In this document: in pieces, positions 52,087-62,319 of the stretch
How the letters are laid out: every line of letters starts with the position of its first letter
How positions within the stretch are numbered: position 1 is the first letter of the stretch
DNA from: Allobosea psychrotolerans
GTDB lineage: Bacteria > Pseudomonadota > Alphaproteobacteria > Rhizobiales > Beijerinckiaceae
Reading direction: 5' to 3'
Length of the DNA: 64,000 nt
Assembly: GCF_002917105.1 (NCBI RefSeq)
Contig: NZ_PQFZ01000024.1
Coordinates: forward strand, 1 to 64,000
Notes under the pieces: generated by a model
Told to the model about the DNA's origin: nothing
Seen by the model: only the letters and a program-made list of their open reading frames with translations
The model's database searches: none
Position numbers and translations under genes: made by a program

Positions 52087-53016
52087 TCAGCGCCCACGAA
52101 TCCGCGGATCCATCGCGTCGCGCAAGCCGTCGCCGATGTAATTGACCGACAGTACCGTCAGCGAGATCGCGATGCCGGGCAGGATCGCCCGCATCGGATA
52201 GAGCTGGATCTGATCGACCGCGTCGTAAAGCAACCGCCCCCAGGTCGGGAAATCCGGCGGGAAGCCGAGCCCGAGGAAGGACAGCGAGCTTTCGGTCATG
52301 ATCGCGCTCGCGATCCCGAGCGTGGCCGAGACCAGGATCGGCGACAGCACATTGGGCAGGATGTGGCGCAGGATCATCTTGCCGCGCTGCGTGCCGATCG
52401 AGCGGGCGGCAAGGATGAATTCGCGCTCCTTCAGGCTCAGAACCTCGCCCCGCACGAGGCGCGCCGTGTGCATCCAGCTGGTTCCGCCGATGGAGGTGAC
52501 GATCAGCAGGAATATCCCCGTCTCGGCGCCGAGCCATTGCGACAGCGGCTCGCGGAACAGCATCGACATGACGAGGAGCAATGGCAACAGCGGCAGCGCC
52601 AGGAACAGATCGGTCAGGCGCATCAGGACCCCGTCGAGCCCGCGCAAAAACCCCGCACAGACGCCCACCAGCGTGCCCAGCAGCAGCGCCAGCCCCATCG
52701 CCGTCAGCCCGACCGTCAGCGAGACGCGCCCGCCAGCGATCAATCGCGCCAGCATGTCGCGCCCGAGCTGGTCGGTGCCAAGCGGATGCTCCAGCGACGG
52801 GCCCTTGCTGCGCATCCGCATCGCGACGGCGGTCGGGTCGAGCTGCCACAGCCAGGGGCCGGCGATGACCGCCAGCAGAATCGCCCCCAGGATCACCACG
52901 CCGATCACCGCACCGCGATGGCGGCGGAACCGGCGCCAGACATCGCGCGCCTGGCTCGAACGCCGGCGGGCAGCGGGCGCGACACCCTCGGTCATAGTGG
53001 ATCCCCGCTCAGTCAT
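52087..53016 (-). CDS. Peptide-type ABC transporter permease, DppC-like
   Basis: A 309-residue permease with a cytoplasmic basic N-terminus, a first TM at about 37-57, HPLGTDQLGRDMLARLIAG (the DppC/OppC hallmark) and the EAA loop REFILAARSIGTQRGKMILRHILPN, ending DPRIRGR. The start at 53016 overlaps the DppB-like gene by 8 bp; a second ATG seven codons later (52995) is possible. It pairs with the DppB-like protein. Confidence 0.93.
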   Translation of the reverse strand: MTERGSTMTEGVAPAARRRSSQARDVWRRFRRHRGAVIGVVILGAILLAVIAGPWLWQLDPTAVAMRMRSKGPSLEHPLGTDQLGRDMLARLIAGGRVSLTVGLTAMGLALLLGTLVGVCAGFLRGLDGVLMRLTDLFLALPLLPLLLVMSMLFREPLSQWLGAETGIFLLIVTSIGGTSWMHTARLVRGEVLSLKEREFILAARSIGTQRGKMILRHILPNVLSPILVSATLGIASAIMTESSLSFLGLGFPPDFPTWGRLLYDAVDQIQLYPMRAILPGIAISLTVLSVNYIGDGLRDAMDPRIRGR

Positions 53017-54016
53017 AGCGGATCCTCGGATCCAGAACGCCGTACAGGATATCGGCGACCAGGTTGAACAGCACGATCAGCACCGCGAAGATGAAGGTCA
53101 GGGTCTGCACCATCGGCACGTCATTCGCCTGGATCGATGAGATCAGCAGCTCGCCGATCCCGTTCACCTTGAAGACCTGCTCGGTGATGATGGCGCCGCC
53201 GAAGATCTGCGGCACGCCTATCGCGATGACGGTCACCACGGGGATCATCGAGTTTCTGAGCACATGGACCAGCACCACGACCCTTTCGCTCAGGCCGTTG
53301 GCGCGGGCGGTGCGGACGTAGTCCTGCCGCAAATTGTCGAGCATCGAGGCCCGCATGAACCGGCTGATCTGGCTCGCATTGTAGAGCGCCAGCACCATCA
53401 CCGGCAGAACCATCTGGCGCAATTGCATCAGGAAGCTGTTCCAGTCGGTGACCTTCAGCGTCGTGTCGTAGAGCGAGGGAAACCAGTGCAGCTCGACCGA
53501 GAAGATCACGATCAGCACGACCCCGGTGAAGAAGGTCGGCACGGAGAAGCCGATCATCGACAGGAAGGTGCCAAGCTGGTCGAACCAACTGTGCTGCCGA
53601 TAGGCCGAGAGGATGCCGATCGGCAGCGCAATCGCGATCCCCACCAGATAAGCCAGGCCCACGACCCACAGCGTCTGCGGCAGGCGCAGCGCGATGATAT
53701 CGGCAACGGGCGCGCGCGACTGCCAGGACATCACGCGCTGGCTGTCGCCTGCCAGGTTGAGGCCGAAGACCGTGTCGAGGACATGCAGCGGCTCGATCCA
53801 GAAGAACTGCTTGAGCCAGAGCAGGTAGCGCAGCATCAAGGGATCGCCGAGGCCGAGCGACTGGCGCATCTTCTCCTTTACCTCGGGCGGAATCGTCAGC
53901 GGCAATTGCGCCATCGGATCGCCGGGCGCGAGGCCGAGAAGCAGGAAGATGACCAGGCTGATCAGCAGGAGCGTCGGGATCGCCACCAGCAGCCGGCGCA
54001 GCGTGTATTGGAACAT
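53009..54016 (-). CDS. Peptide-type ABC transporter permease, DppB-like
   Basis: A 335-residue permease. The start at 54016 has GAGG 8 nt upstream and fits the family start MFQYTLRRLLVAIPTLLLIS; a longer frame to 54097 is disfavoured. It has the usual six TM helices, LAPGDP (about 28-33), and the EAA loop QDYVRTARANGLSERVVVLVHVLRNSMIPV with a C-terminal LVADILYGVLDPRIRYD. First gene of the permease operon, divergent from the ATPase. Confidence 0.93.
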   Translation of the reverse strand: MFQYTLRRLLVAIPTLLLISLVIFLLLGLAPGDPMAQLPLTIPPEVKEKMRQSLGLGDPLMLRYLLWLKQFFWIEPLHVLDTVFGLNLAGDSQRVMSWQSRAPVADIIALRLPQTLWVVGLAYLVGIAIALPIGILSAYRQHSWFDQLGTFLSMIGFSVPTFFTGVVLIVIFSVELHWFPSLYDTTLKVTDWNSFLMQLRQMVLPVMVLALYNASQISRFMRASMLDNLRQDYVRTARANGLSERVVVLVHVLRNSMIPVVTVIAIGVPQIFGGAIITEQVFKVNGIGELLISSIQANDVPMVQTLTFIFAVLIVLFNLVADILYGVLDPRIRYD

Positions 54017-54113
54017 CCGGAAGGCCTCAGCCGCGCATGCGGCGGGCGCAGTCGCCGGCAGCGCCGCATATGAGGTTCTGATCCATCTTGAAGGCACCTG
54101 TCGCGATCGCCGG

Positions 54114-54168
54114 AATATGTAAAATATATTGCAAGCACGTCACACCGCAGTCAATATGTAACAAATAG
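54114..54168. promoter_or_regulatory. Putative RpiR operator, copy 2
   Basis: AATATGTAA occurs at 54114-54122 and again inside AGTCAATATGTAA at 54149-54161, which is identical to the sequence in front of the rpiR gene. TGCAAG at 54130-54135 precedes it as in copy 1. The site lies in the 250-bp gap between the divergent permease and ATPase genes, in a strongly AT-rich stretch, and could control both. Confidence 0.65.
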
Positions 54169-54266
54169 TACTTTTTTTCGAGACAGGTCCGCACCCGCCG
54201 GATGCTCTGCTCCAGCTGCGGCGTCGCCTGCCAACAGGATGGCCGGGCCAGTCCCGGGGAGGTTTG

Positions 54267-56135
<1,869 letters not shown>

Positions 56136-56308
56136 GCGCTTGGGGCGCTTTCTGATTTTCGTTGGTTTTCAGCCGGCTGCTCCTGCCATGAAAAGGTGGC
56201 GTCGCAATGCAGATGAAACCGAGAACGGCCTATGGTTCAGAGCATCGTGATATTCGAGCCGTCTAATGATCGCATTGCCGATAACCCATCCGAACCGGCT
56301 TGGCCGAC

Positions 56309-56992
56309 ATGGTATCTGATGTGAGCGCGACCAGCCGCCCAAGCACCACCGGTCTGCGCCGATTCCTGGATCTCCAGCAGCAGCGCGATTGGATGCAGGG
56401 CAAGACGATCCTGCGCGACGCCGATGAGCGCTCGCAGTCGCTCGAGCTGCGCCTCAAATACGTCGCGCGGTTCGAGAAACTGCTGCGCCGGCCCCAGGCG
56501 CAAGAGGTCCTGGACATTCTCCGGCAATACGGCCGCAACTGCATCCCGATCCCGAGCCGGACCGAGCGGCATTACTGGTCGGTTTCCTGTCTGCCATCGA
56601 CACCGGGCAAGGCGCTCATTCGCGTCAATGCGAGCTGGATGGAGCTTTTCTCGCTCTATGCGGATGGCGAGGGCATCCGCGCGCTATTCCTGGTGCATCT
56701 TTCCGATTTCACCAGGGACCATTCGCTCGACCAGGGCGAGGTGGATGACGCTCTCCTCGAGCGCTGCGTGATGAGACCGGAAGACGTCAGCTCTATCTTC
56801 CCCCGCGGCGAGGACATTTTTGGCGTCAAGATCCGCGGCCTCGCCTCGATCGGTAGATTCCTCGCGACACGCCGTTCGTTGCAGGCCATCCGGGCGTTCA
56901 ACCTGACGCATATGAACCGGGGCCGGAACGCCTATCAGGCGAGCCACTGCTACAGCCTGGCTGACCACATGCTGAGCGGTCACGCGGGCTGA
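56309..56992 (+). CDS. Uncharacterised 227-residue protein
   Basis: I do not recognise this family. The start may be the ATG at 56309, or a TTG three codons earlier; neither has a clear ribosome site. The protein is soluble with no signal peptide or TM segment. It is mixed alpha/beta and charged, with RHYWSVSCLPSTPGKALIRV and ALFLVHLSDFTRDHSLDQGE as the most structured stretches. Codon use and the absence of internal stops look like a real gene. It stands alone between the peptide-transport ATPase and a 429-bp non-coding region. No function is proposed. Confidence 0.6.
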   Translation: MVSDVSATSRPSTTGLRRFLDLQQQRDWMQGKTILRDADERSQSLELRLKYVARFEKLLRRPQAQEVLDILRQYGRNCIPIPSRTERHYWSVSCLPSTPGKALIRVNASWMELFSLYADGEGIRALFLVHLSDFTRDHSLDQGEVDDALLERCVMRPEDVSSIFPRGEDIFGVKIRGLASIGRFLATRRSLQAIRAFNLTHMNRGRNAYQASHCYSLADHMLSGHAG

Positions 56993-57421
56993 GCGAAGAC
57001 AGTTCGAATCTTTGCCTGTGAATGGCGCGCCACTCAGACAAAACTGCAACAACTGCCTATCTGAAATGCCGGTTTATTTGTCCAGTCGGATCGAGAGCGC
57101 GCCTCCCGTGCGCTTTCCGGCTCAGCCAGCGGCCGGTTTTGCGACCCACAGCCGACAGCGGCAGCGTCCGGTTTTTGGTCATGCATCGTTGAGCGGCCGG
57201 AACAATGCACTGCGCCCGATCTTCAAAGCTCGTATCGATGCGCGCCCCCTGTCGGCCCGGCGCTGAATTGACGCCTCCAATCGAACGCAGGCGAGGTCCG
57301 CATCGGTCCTGTACAGTGACGCCGCCAAAGTTTTGTGTCGCCAGGCGATACTTTTAATTGTATTGCAATCCATAGCGCTGCGTCATAGCCTTTCCCCGGA
57401 TTGAGCGCGACGAGGGGCAAA
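56993..57421. other. Non-coding region upstream of the iclR gene
   Basis: No gene is seen. The AT-rich end (about 57330-57370) probably holds the promoter of the iclR-pot operon. ATTG-TATTG-CAAT at 57357-57369 is a short inverted repeat that could be part of an IclR operator. The remainder shows nothing recognisable. Confidence 0.4.
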
Positions 57422-58234
57422 TTGGCGGTCAGCAAGGATCCTTCTGTCTCCATTGGGAGCGAGACCCCGGCGCAGGCGAATTCGCTTTTCGTGACCTCGC
57501 TCGAGCGCGGCTTTGCCGTGCTTGAAGCGGTCGGCAATGAGCGGCGCGATGTCGGGGTGACGGAGATCGCGGCGAAGACAGGGCTGGACAAGAGCGCCGC
57601 GCAGCGTTTCGCCTTCACGCTGCAGGCCCTGGGCTATCTCGAAAAGAACCCGGCCACGCGGCGTTTCAGACTGTCGCGGCGCGTGCTCGGGCTGGCGCAT
57701 GCCTATCTGCGCACCGATCCGCTGGTCGAGCTGGCGACGCCCTATCTCGCCGATCTCAGGCAATCCTGCCAGAAGCGGGTCGATCTGAGCCTGCTGGACG
57801 GCTTCGATATCGTCTATGTCGTGCGGCTCCAGAGCCAGCGCGAGGCCTTCGGCGCCACGGTGATCGGGCGCCGCATCCCGGCATTCTGCTCGTCGGGTGG
57901 TCGGGCGATGCTGTCGCTGCTGCCGGAGGACGAGGCGCGCGCGCTGGTCGAGCGCAGCCCGCGCAAGCCGCTGACGCCGCACACCATCACCGATGTAGAG
58001 GCCGTGATGGCGCAGATCGCGCGGGCCAGGCAGGACGGCTTTGCCGTCTGCATTCAGGAAGCGCTGATGGGCGAGATCGTGGTCGCCGCGCCGGTCGTCG
58101 ACATGCAGGGCCGGCCGCGCGGCGCCGTTCACATCGCCATGGCGCTCGCCGACCATGATGAAAACGAGGTCCGAGCCAAATTCGCGCCCATGGCGGTTGC
58201 CGCCGCCCGTCTGATCTCCGGCGGAGGGTACTGA
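57422..58234 (+). CDS. IclR-family transcriptional regulator
   Basis: A 270-residue regulator. Start codon probably TTG at 57422, five bases after GAGGGG; another TTG at 57401 is possible. The winged helix (about 22-85: TSLERGFAVLEAVGN, VTEIAAKTGLDKSAAQRFAFTLQALGYLEK) is followed by the IclR effector domain (about 95-265), with LRQSCQKRVDLSLLDGFDIVYVVRL and PAFCSSGGRAMLSLLPE, where the cysteine is typical. It is the first gene of a run with an oxidoreductase 2 bp downstream and PotABCD, so it likely senses the imported amine or its product. Confidence 0.9.
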   Translation: MAVSKDPSVSIGSETPAQANSLFVTSLERGFAVLEAVGNERRDVGVTEIAAKTGLDKSAAQRFAFTLQALGYLEKNPATRRFRLSRRVLGLAHAYLRTDPLVELATPYLADLRQSCQKRVDLSLLDGFDIVYVVRLQSQREAFGATVIGRRIPAFCSSGGRAMLSLLPEDEARALVERSPRKPLTPHTITDVEAVMAQIARARQDGFAVCIQEALMGEIVVAAPVVDMQGRPRGAVHIAMALADHDENEVRAKFAPMAVAAARLISGGGY

Positions 58235-58236
58235 AC

Positions 58237-59553
58237 GTGCGGCCCTATCCGCAGACGCATTACGCCGCCACCCGGAGCGATGACGCCCAGTGGCCAGCCC
58301 TCGAGGCCGACTGCGAAGTCGAGACCTGCGTGATCGGCGGGGGATTGGCCGGCCTGGCAACGGCGCTGGGCCTGGCCGAGCGCGGGCGGTCGGTCGTGCT
58401 GCTTGAAGCCAACCGCATGGGCTGGGGGGCGTCGGGCCGCAATGGCGGCTTCGCCAGCGCTGGCTATCCGCTGTCGATGCGGGACCTGGTCGCGCAGCGC
58501 GGACTATCCGATGCCGCAGCGCTCTGGCGCCTGAGCGTGGAGGCGCTCTCGGTCGTAAGCCGCCGCGCGGAAGCGCTCGGTCCCGACACCTTGCAGGGCC
58601 ACGGTGCCTTGCGCTGCCGCATCGCCTGGCAACCCGACACGCTGCGTGAGCATGTCGGCTGGATGAACGAGCAGTTCGCGGCAGGCCTCGTCCATCTGCC
58701 CGCGGGGGAGCTTGGCGCCTTGCTGGCGACGGAGGCCTATGCCGACGGTTTCCTCAATCCAGCTTCGCTGCAGATCCAGCCCCTCAATCTGGCGCGCGGG
58801 ATGGCGCATGCCGCGGCAGCAGCGGGCGCGCGACTTCACGAGGGCTCGGAGGTCGTCGCGATCGAGGCGGCCGGCGCTGCGCGCAAGGTCGTCGCCCGGT
58901 CCGGCTCGGTCACGGCGCGCCATGTCGTGCTGGCCGGCGGCGCGCATCTGGGAATGCTGCATGCCGGCCTGGGGCTCGCCACGGTGCCGGTCGCATCCTT
59001 CGTCGTCGCCACGAAGCCTGCATCCGAGCAATTGCGTGCCGCCATCCGCACGGGCTTCGCGGTATCCGACACGCGCGTCGCGACGGACTACTATCGCGTT
59101 TTGCCCGATGGCCGCCTGCTCTGGGGCGGCAGGGCCAATGCCTTCGAATATGCACCGGAGACAGTGCGCGGACTTCTGAAGCGCGACATTGCGCGAATCT
59201 ATCCGCAGCTGGCCGATCTCGAGATCGAAAGCGCCTGGTCCGGGCTGATGCCGATCGCCCGGCACAGAATGCCTGTCATCGGGCCCCTGGCGGAGGGCCT
59301 CTGGGCCGCTGCCTGCTTTGGTGGGCTCGGCCTCGTCAACACCACGCTCGCAGGCGAGTTGATCGCGTCGGCCATTGCCGAGGGCGACGACCGCCACCGC
59401 CATTTCGCGCCGTTCGGGCTGCCCTTCGCCGGCGGCACCTATGGCCGCGCCGCGTTCCAATTCATCTACTGGCGCCATCAGCTCGAGGATTGGGTCAAGC
59501 GCCCTCGCGCTCGCAAGCGCGGGAGGCCAGCCGTGACCGAAGGCCAACCATGA
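58237..59553 (+). CDS. DAO-family FAD-dependent oxidoreductase (gamma-glutamylputrescine oxidase-like)
   Basis: A 438-residue flavoprotein starting at a GTG. N-terminal HYAATRSDDAQWPALEADCEVETCVIGGGLAGLATALGLAERG carries the PuuB-like start and the Rossmann GGGLAG (about 34-39); GWGASGRNGGFASAGY is the covalent-flavin-region motif of this subfamily. The C-terminal contact is CFGGLGLVNTTLAGELIASAI. It is coupled to potA by a 4-bp overlap, so import and oxidation of a polyamine or similar amine are co-expressed. No PuuA, PuuC or PuuD homologue is in the window, so the substrate may be a free amine or an N-alkyl amino acid. Confidence 0.88.
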   Translation: MRPYPQTHYAATRSDDAQWPALEADCEVETCVIGGGLAGLATALGLAERGRSVVLLEANRMGWGASGRNGGFASAGYPLSMRDLVAQRGLSDAAALWRLSVEALSVVSRRAEALGPDTLQGHGALRCRIAWQPDTLREHVGWMNEQFAAGLVHLPAGELGALLATEAYADGFLNPASLQIQPLNLARGMAHAAAAAGARLHEGSEVVAIEAAGAARKVVARSGSVTARHVVLAGGAHLGMLHAGLGLATVPVASFVVATKPASEQLRAAIRTGFAVSDTRVATDYYRVLPDGRLLWGGRANAFEYAPETVRGLLKRDIARIYPQLADLEIESAWSGLMPIARHRMPVIGPLAEGLWAAACFGGLGLVNTTLAGELIASAIAEGDDRHRHFAPFGLPFAGGTYGRAAFQFIYWRHQLEDWVKRPRARKRGRPAVTEGQP

Positions 59554-60626
59554 ACGACACCATCGTCGCCATCTCCGATGTCTCGAAGCGCTATGCAGGT
59601 GCGGTTCAGCCGGCGCTGGCCGGCGTCTCGCTCGATATTCGCCGCAACGAGTTCTTCACGCTGCTGGGCCCGTCGGGCTGCGGCAAGACCACGCTGCTGC
59701 GGCTGATCGCAGGGTTCGGCATGCCCGATTCCGGGCAGATCAGCCTCGACGGCAAGCTTCTTGGCCAGACCCCGCCAAATCTGCGGCCGATCAACACCGT
59801 CTTCCAGAGCTATGCGCTTTTTCCACATATGAGCGTGGCGGAGAATATCGGCTTCGGGCTCGAAATGCTCGGCCAGCCGCGCGAGACCGTCAGGTCCCGC
59901 GTCACGGAGATGCTGCGCCTGGTCCGCCTCGAGGGGATGGGCGAGCGTCGTCCGGCGCAGCTCTCCGGGGGTCAGCAGCAGCGCGTCGCGCTGGCGCGCG
60001 CCTTGGCTCCGGCGCCGAAGGTGCTGCTGCTCGACGAACCGTTGTCTGCCCTCGATCTCAAGTTGCGGCGCGAGATGCAGATCGAGCTCAAGCGGCTCCA
60101 GACCGAAACGGGCATCACCTTCGTGTTCGTGACGCACGACCAGGAAGAGGCGCTCGCCATGTCCGATCGCCTGGCAGTGATGCGCGACGGCGTGGTCATG
60201 CAGGTCGGCTCGCCGGAAAACCTCTATGACAGGCCAGCCAATCTCTTCGTCGCCGAGTTCATCGGCGAGGCCAATTTCTGGAACGCGACCTGTCTCGAGC
60301 GCAGCGGCGCAGGCGGGCGCTTCGCGATCGGCACAAGCAAGGCCGTCATGCCCGTCGCCGAGGCGCAAGGGCTGGCTGAGGGGGCAAAGGCCGTGCTGGT
60401 CGTCCGGCCCGAGCGCATCACGCTGGGCGCGGCCGAGCCCGGCCTGTTGCACGGCACCGTGGAGACGGCGGTCTATCGCGGCAGCGACCTCGTCGTGCAT
60501 GCCGCGCTTGCGGGCGGGGGCGAATTGCGGGCGCGCCTGCCCGGCAGCATCGCGGCAGCGGGGCTGATCGGCACCGCCACGGGGTTCGCCTTTCCTGCCG
60601 ACGCAGTCCGGGTCTTCCCGGCATGA
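59550..60626 (+). CDS. potA: Spermidine/putrescine-type ABC transporter ATPase
   Basis: A 358-residue ATPase whose ATG overlaps the previous stop (ATGA). Walker A GPSGCGKTT, Q-loop TVFQSYALFPHMSVAENI, signature LSGGQQQRVALARALAPAPK, Walker B VLLLDEPLSALDLKLR and the VTHDQEEALAMSDR switch are intact. A C-terminal TOBE domain (about 270-358) carries VLVVRPERITLG. This is the PotA/CysA class that energises polyamine importers. Confidence 0.93.
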   Translation: MNDTIVAISDVSKRYAGAVQPALAGVSLDIRRNEFFTLLGPSGCGKTTLLRLIAGFGMPDSGQISLDGKLLGQTPPNLRPINTVFQSYALFPHMSVAENIGFGLEMLGQPRETVRSRVTEMLRLVRLEGMGERRPAQLSGGQQQRVALARALAPAPKVLLLDEPLSALDLKLRREMQIELKRLQTETGITFVFVTHDQEEALAMSDRLAVMRDGVVMQVGSPENLYDRPANLFVAEFIGEANFWNATCLERSGAGGRFAIGTSKAVMPVAEAQGLAEGAKAVLVVRPERITLGAAEPGLLHGTVETAVYRGSDLVVHAALAGGGELRARLPGSIAAAGLIGTATGFAFPADAVRVFPA

Positions 60627-61507
60627 GTACGGTCCGGACCTCTCCTGGGCTGCTGGCGGCGCCGGCTGCGCTCTTCCTGATCGTGTTCATGCTCGTGCCG
60701 GTCGGCCTGATGTTGTATGTCTCGACCCTCGAGCGCGGCGCCTTCGGAGGCGTCAATTGGGGCCAGCACACGGCCATCGCGTATGAGAAGCTGCTGTTCG
60801 AGCGCGACCTGGCGGGACAGATCGCCTTCAACAGCGACTATATCGCGATCATCCTGCGCTCGTTCCGGCTTGCCGCCGTCACCACGGCGGTCACGCTGGC
60901 GCTGGGTATCCCGACGGCCCTCTACATGGCGAGCCTGCCGCCGCGCCGCGCCGCCCTGATGCTGTTCCTGGTGACCGTCCCGTTCTGGACGAACCTGCTG
61001 GTCCGGAATTTTGCGTGGATCCTGATCCTGCGCAATGGCGGCCCGCTCGACAGCGCGCTCGCGACGACCGGCCTCGTCACGCCGCCGCTCGACATCCTCT
61101 ACACGCCGCTGGCGACGGGGATCGGCCTGACCTATTCCTTCCTGCCCTTCATGATCTTGCCGATCTATGTCGCGCTCGAGCGCATCGACCGGCGTTTGAT
61201 CGAGGCAGCCTTCGACCTCGGCGCGGATCGCTGGCGCGTGCTCTCGCGCGTGGTGCTGCCGCTGGCGGCGCCCGGCATTGCCGCTGGCGCCATCCTCGTC
61301 TTCGTGCCGTGCCTGGGGGCCTATGTCAGCCCGGAGCTGCTGGGCGGCGGCAAATCGCTGATGATCGGAAACCTGATCCAGGCCCAGTTCGGCGCCTCGC
61401 GCAACTGGCCGTTCGGGGCCGCGCTGGCGCTCGTTCTCCTGTTGGTTCTTCTGGTTGCGCTGGCACTGCTGGCCAGCGTGAAGCGGCGGGAGCGGCTTGC
61501 ATCATGA
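60623..61507 (+). CDS. potB: Spermidine/putrescine-type ABC transporter permease PotB
   Basis: A 294-residue permease with about six TM helices. The cytoplasmic loop IEAAFDLGADRWRVLSRVVLPLAAPGIAAG is the EAA motif; VPFWTNLLVRNFAWILILRNGG and LGAYVSPELLGGGKSLMIGNL are strongly PotB-like. It overlaps potA and potC by 4 bp at both ends. Confidence 0.93.
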   Translation: MSTVRTSPGLLAAPAALFLIVFMLVPVGLMLYVSTLERGAFGGVNWGQHTAIAYEKLLFERDLAGQIAFNSDYIAIILRSFRLAAVTTAVTLALGIPTALYMASLPPRRAALMLFLVTVPFWTNLLVRNFAWILILRNGGPLDSALATTGLVTPPLDILYTPLATGIGLTYSFLPFMILPIYVALERIDRRLIEAAFDLGADRWRVLSRVVLPLAAPGIAAGAILVFVPCLGAYVSPELLGGGKSLMIGNLIQAQFGASRNWPFGAALALVLLLVLLVALALLASVKRRERLAS

Positions 61508-62319
61508 ACGAGGCCAGGCACCCTCTCCGCCTTCCCGGCACAGCAGTCCTCGCCGCGCTCGCGATGCTCTTCCTCTACGTGCCGATCATCGTGCTCGTGG
61601 TGCTCTCGTTCAATGCGAGTGACATGACGACGATCTGGACCGGCTTCAGCCTGCATTGGTACGCCCAGGCGCTCGGCAACGACACGATGCTCGTGGCCAT
61701 CGGCAATTCGCTGACGGTGGCGGCGGCCGCGACCGTCCTTGCCACCGCTGCCGCAACGTCGGCTGCGCTGGGTATCGCGCGTTCGGGCGGCCGCGTCCGC
61801 ACCGCGGTCGAGGGGCTGCTCGGCCTGCCTTTGCTCATTCCCGAAATCGTCACCGCCGTCGCGCTGCTCATGCTCTTCGTGCTCGTGGGGGTGAGGCTCG
61901 GGCTGATGTCGGTCATTCTCGCGCATACGGTCTTCTGCATCCCTTTCGCCTATTATCCGATCCGTTCGCGCCTGGCTGCGCTGGACCCTGCACTCGGGGA
62001 GGCGGCGAGCGATCTCTACGCGCCCGCATGGCGGCGTTTCCTGCGCATCGAGCTGCCCTTGCTCGCTCCGGGCATCTTTGCCGGCGCGCTGCTCGCCTTC
62101 ATCAGCTCGCTTGGCGATTTCGTCATCACCTATTTCGTCGCCGGTCCCGGCGCCACGACGCTGCCCGTCTACATCTACGGGATGATCCGCACCGGCATCA
62201 CGCCGGAGGTCAATGCGCTGTCGACGCTCCTGCTGCTGGCTTCGGTCGCGGTCGTCGCCATCGTCTTCCGCAGTGGAACCACGCCTGCCAACCAAACAAG
62301 GGGAGAGAAGACTTCATGA
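61504..62319 (+). CDS. potC: Spermidine/putrescine-type ABC transporter permease PotC
   Basis: A 271-residue permease starting at the ATG that overlaps the potB stop; the frame is open upstream but antisense-like. First TM about 14-35 (LAMLFLYVPIIVLVVLSFNA), then EAASDLYAPAWRRFLRIELPLLAPGIFAG as the EAA loop, and ISSLGDFVITYFVAGPGATTLPVYIYGMIRTGITPEVNA, characteristic of PotC. Completes the membrane channel. Confidence 0.93.
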   Translation: MNEARHPLRLPGTAVLAALAMLFLYVPIIVLVVLSFNASDMTTIWTGFSLHWYAQALGNDTMLVAIGNSLTVAAAATVLATAAATSAALGIARSGGRVRTAVEGLLGLPLLIPEIVTAVALLMLFVLVGVRLGLMSVILAHTVFCIPFAYYPIRSRLAALDPALGEAASDLYAPAWRRFLRIELPLLAPGIFAGALLAFISSLGDFVITYFVAGPGATTLPVYIYGMIRTGITPEVNALSTLLLLASVAVVAIVFRSGTTPANQTRGEKTS

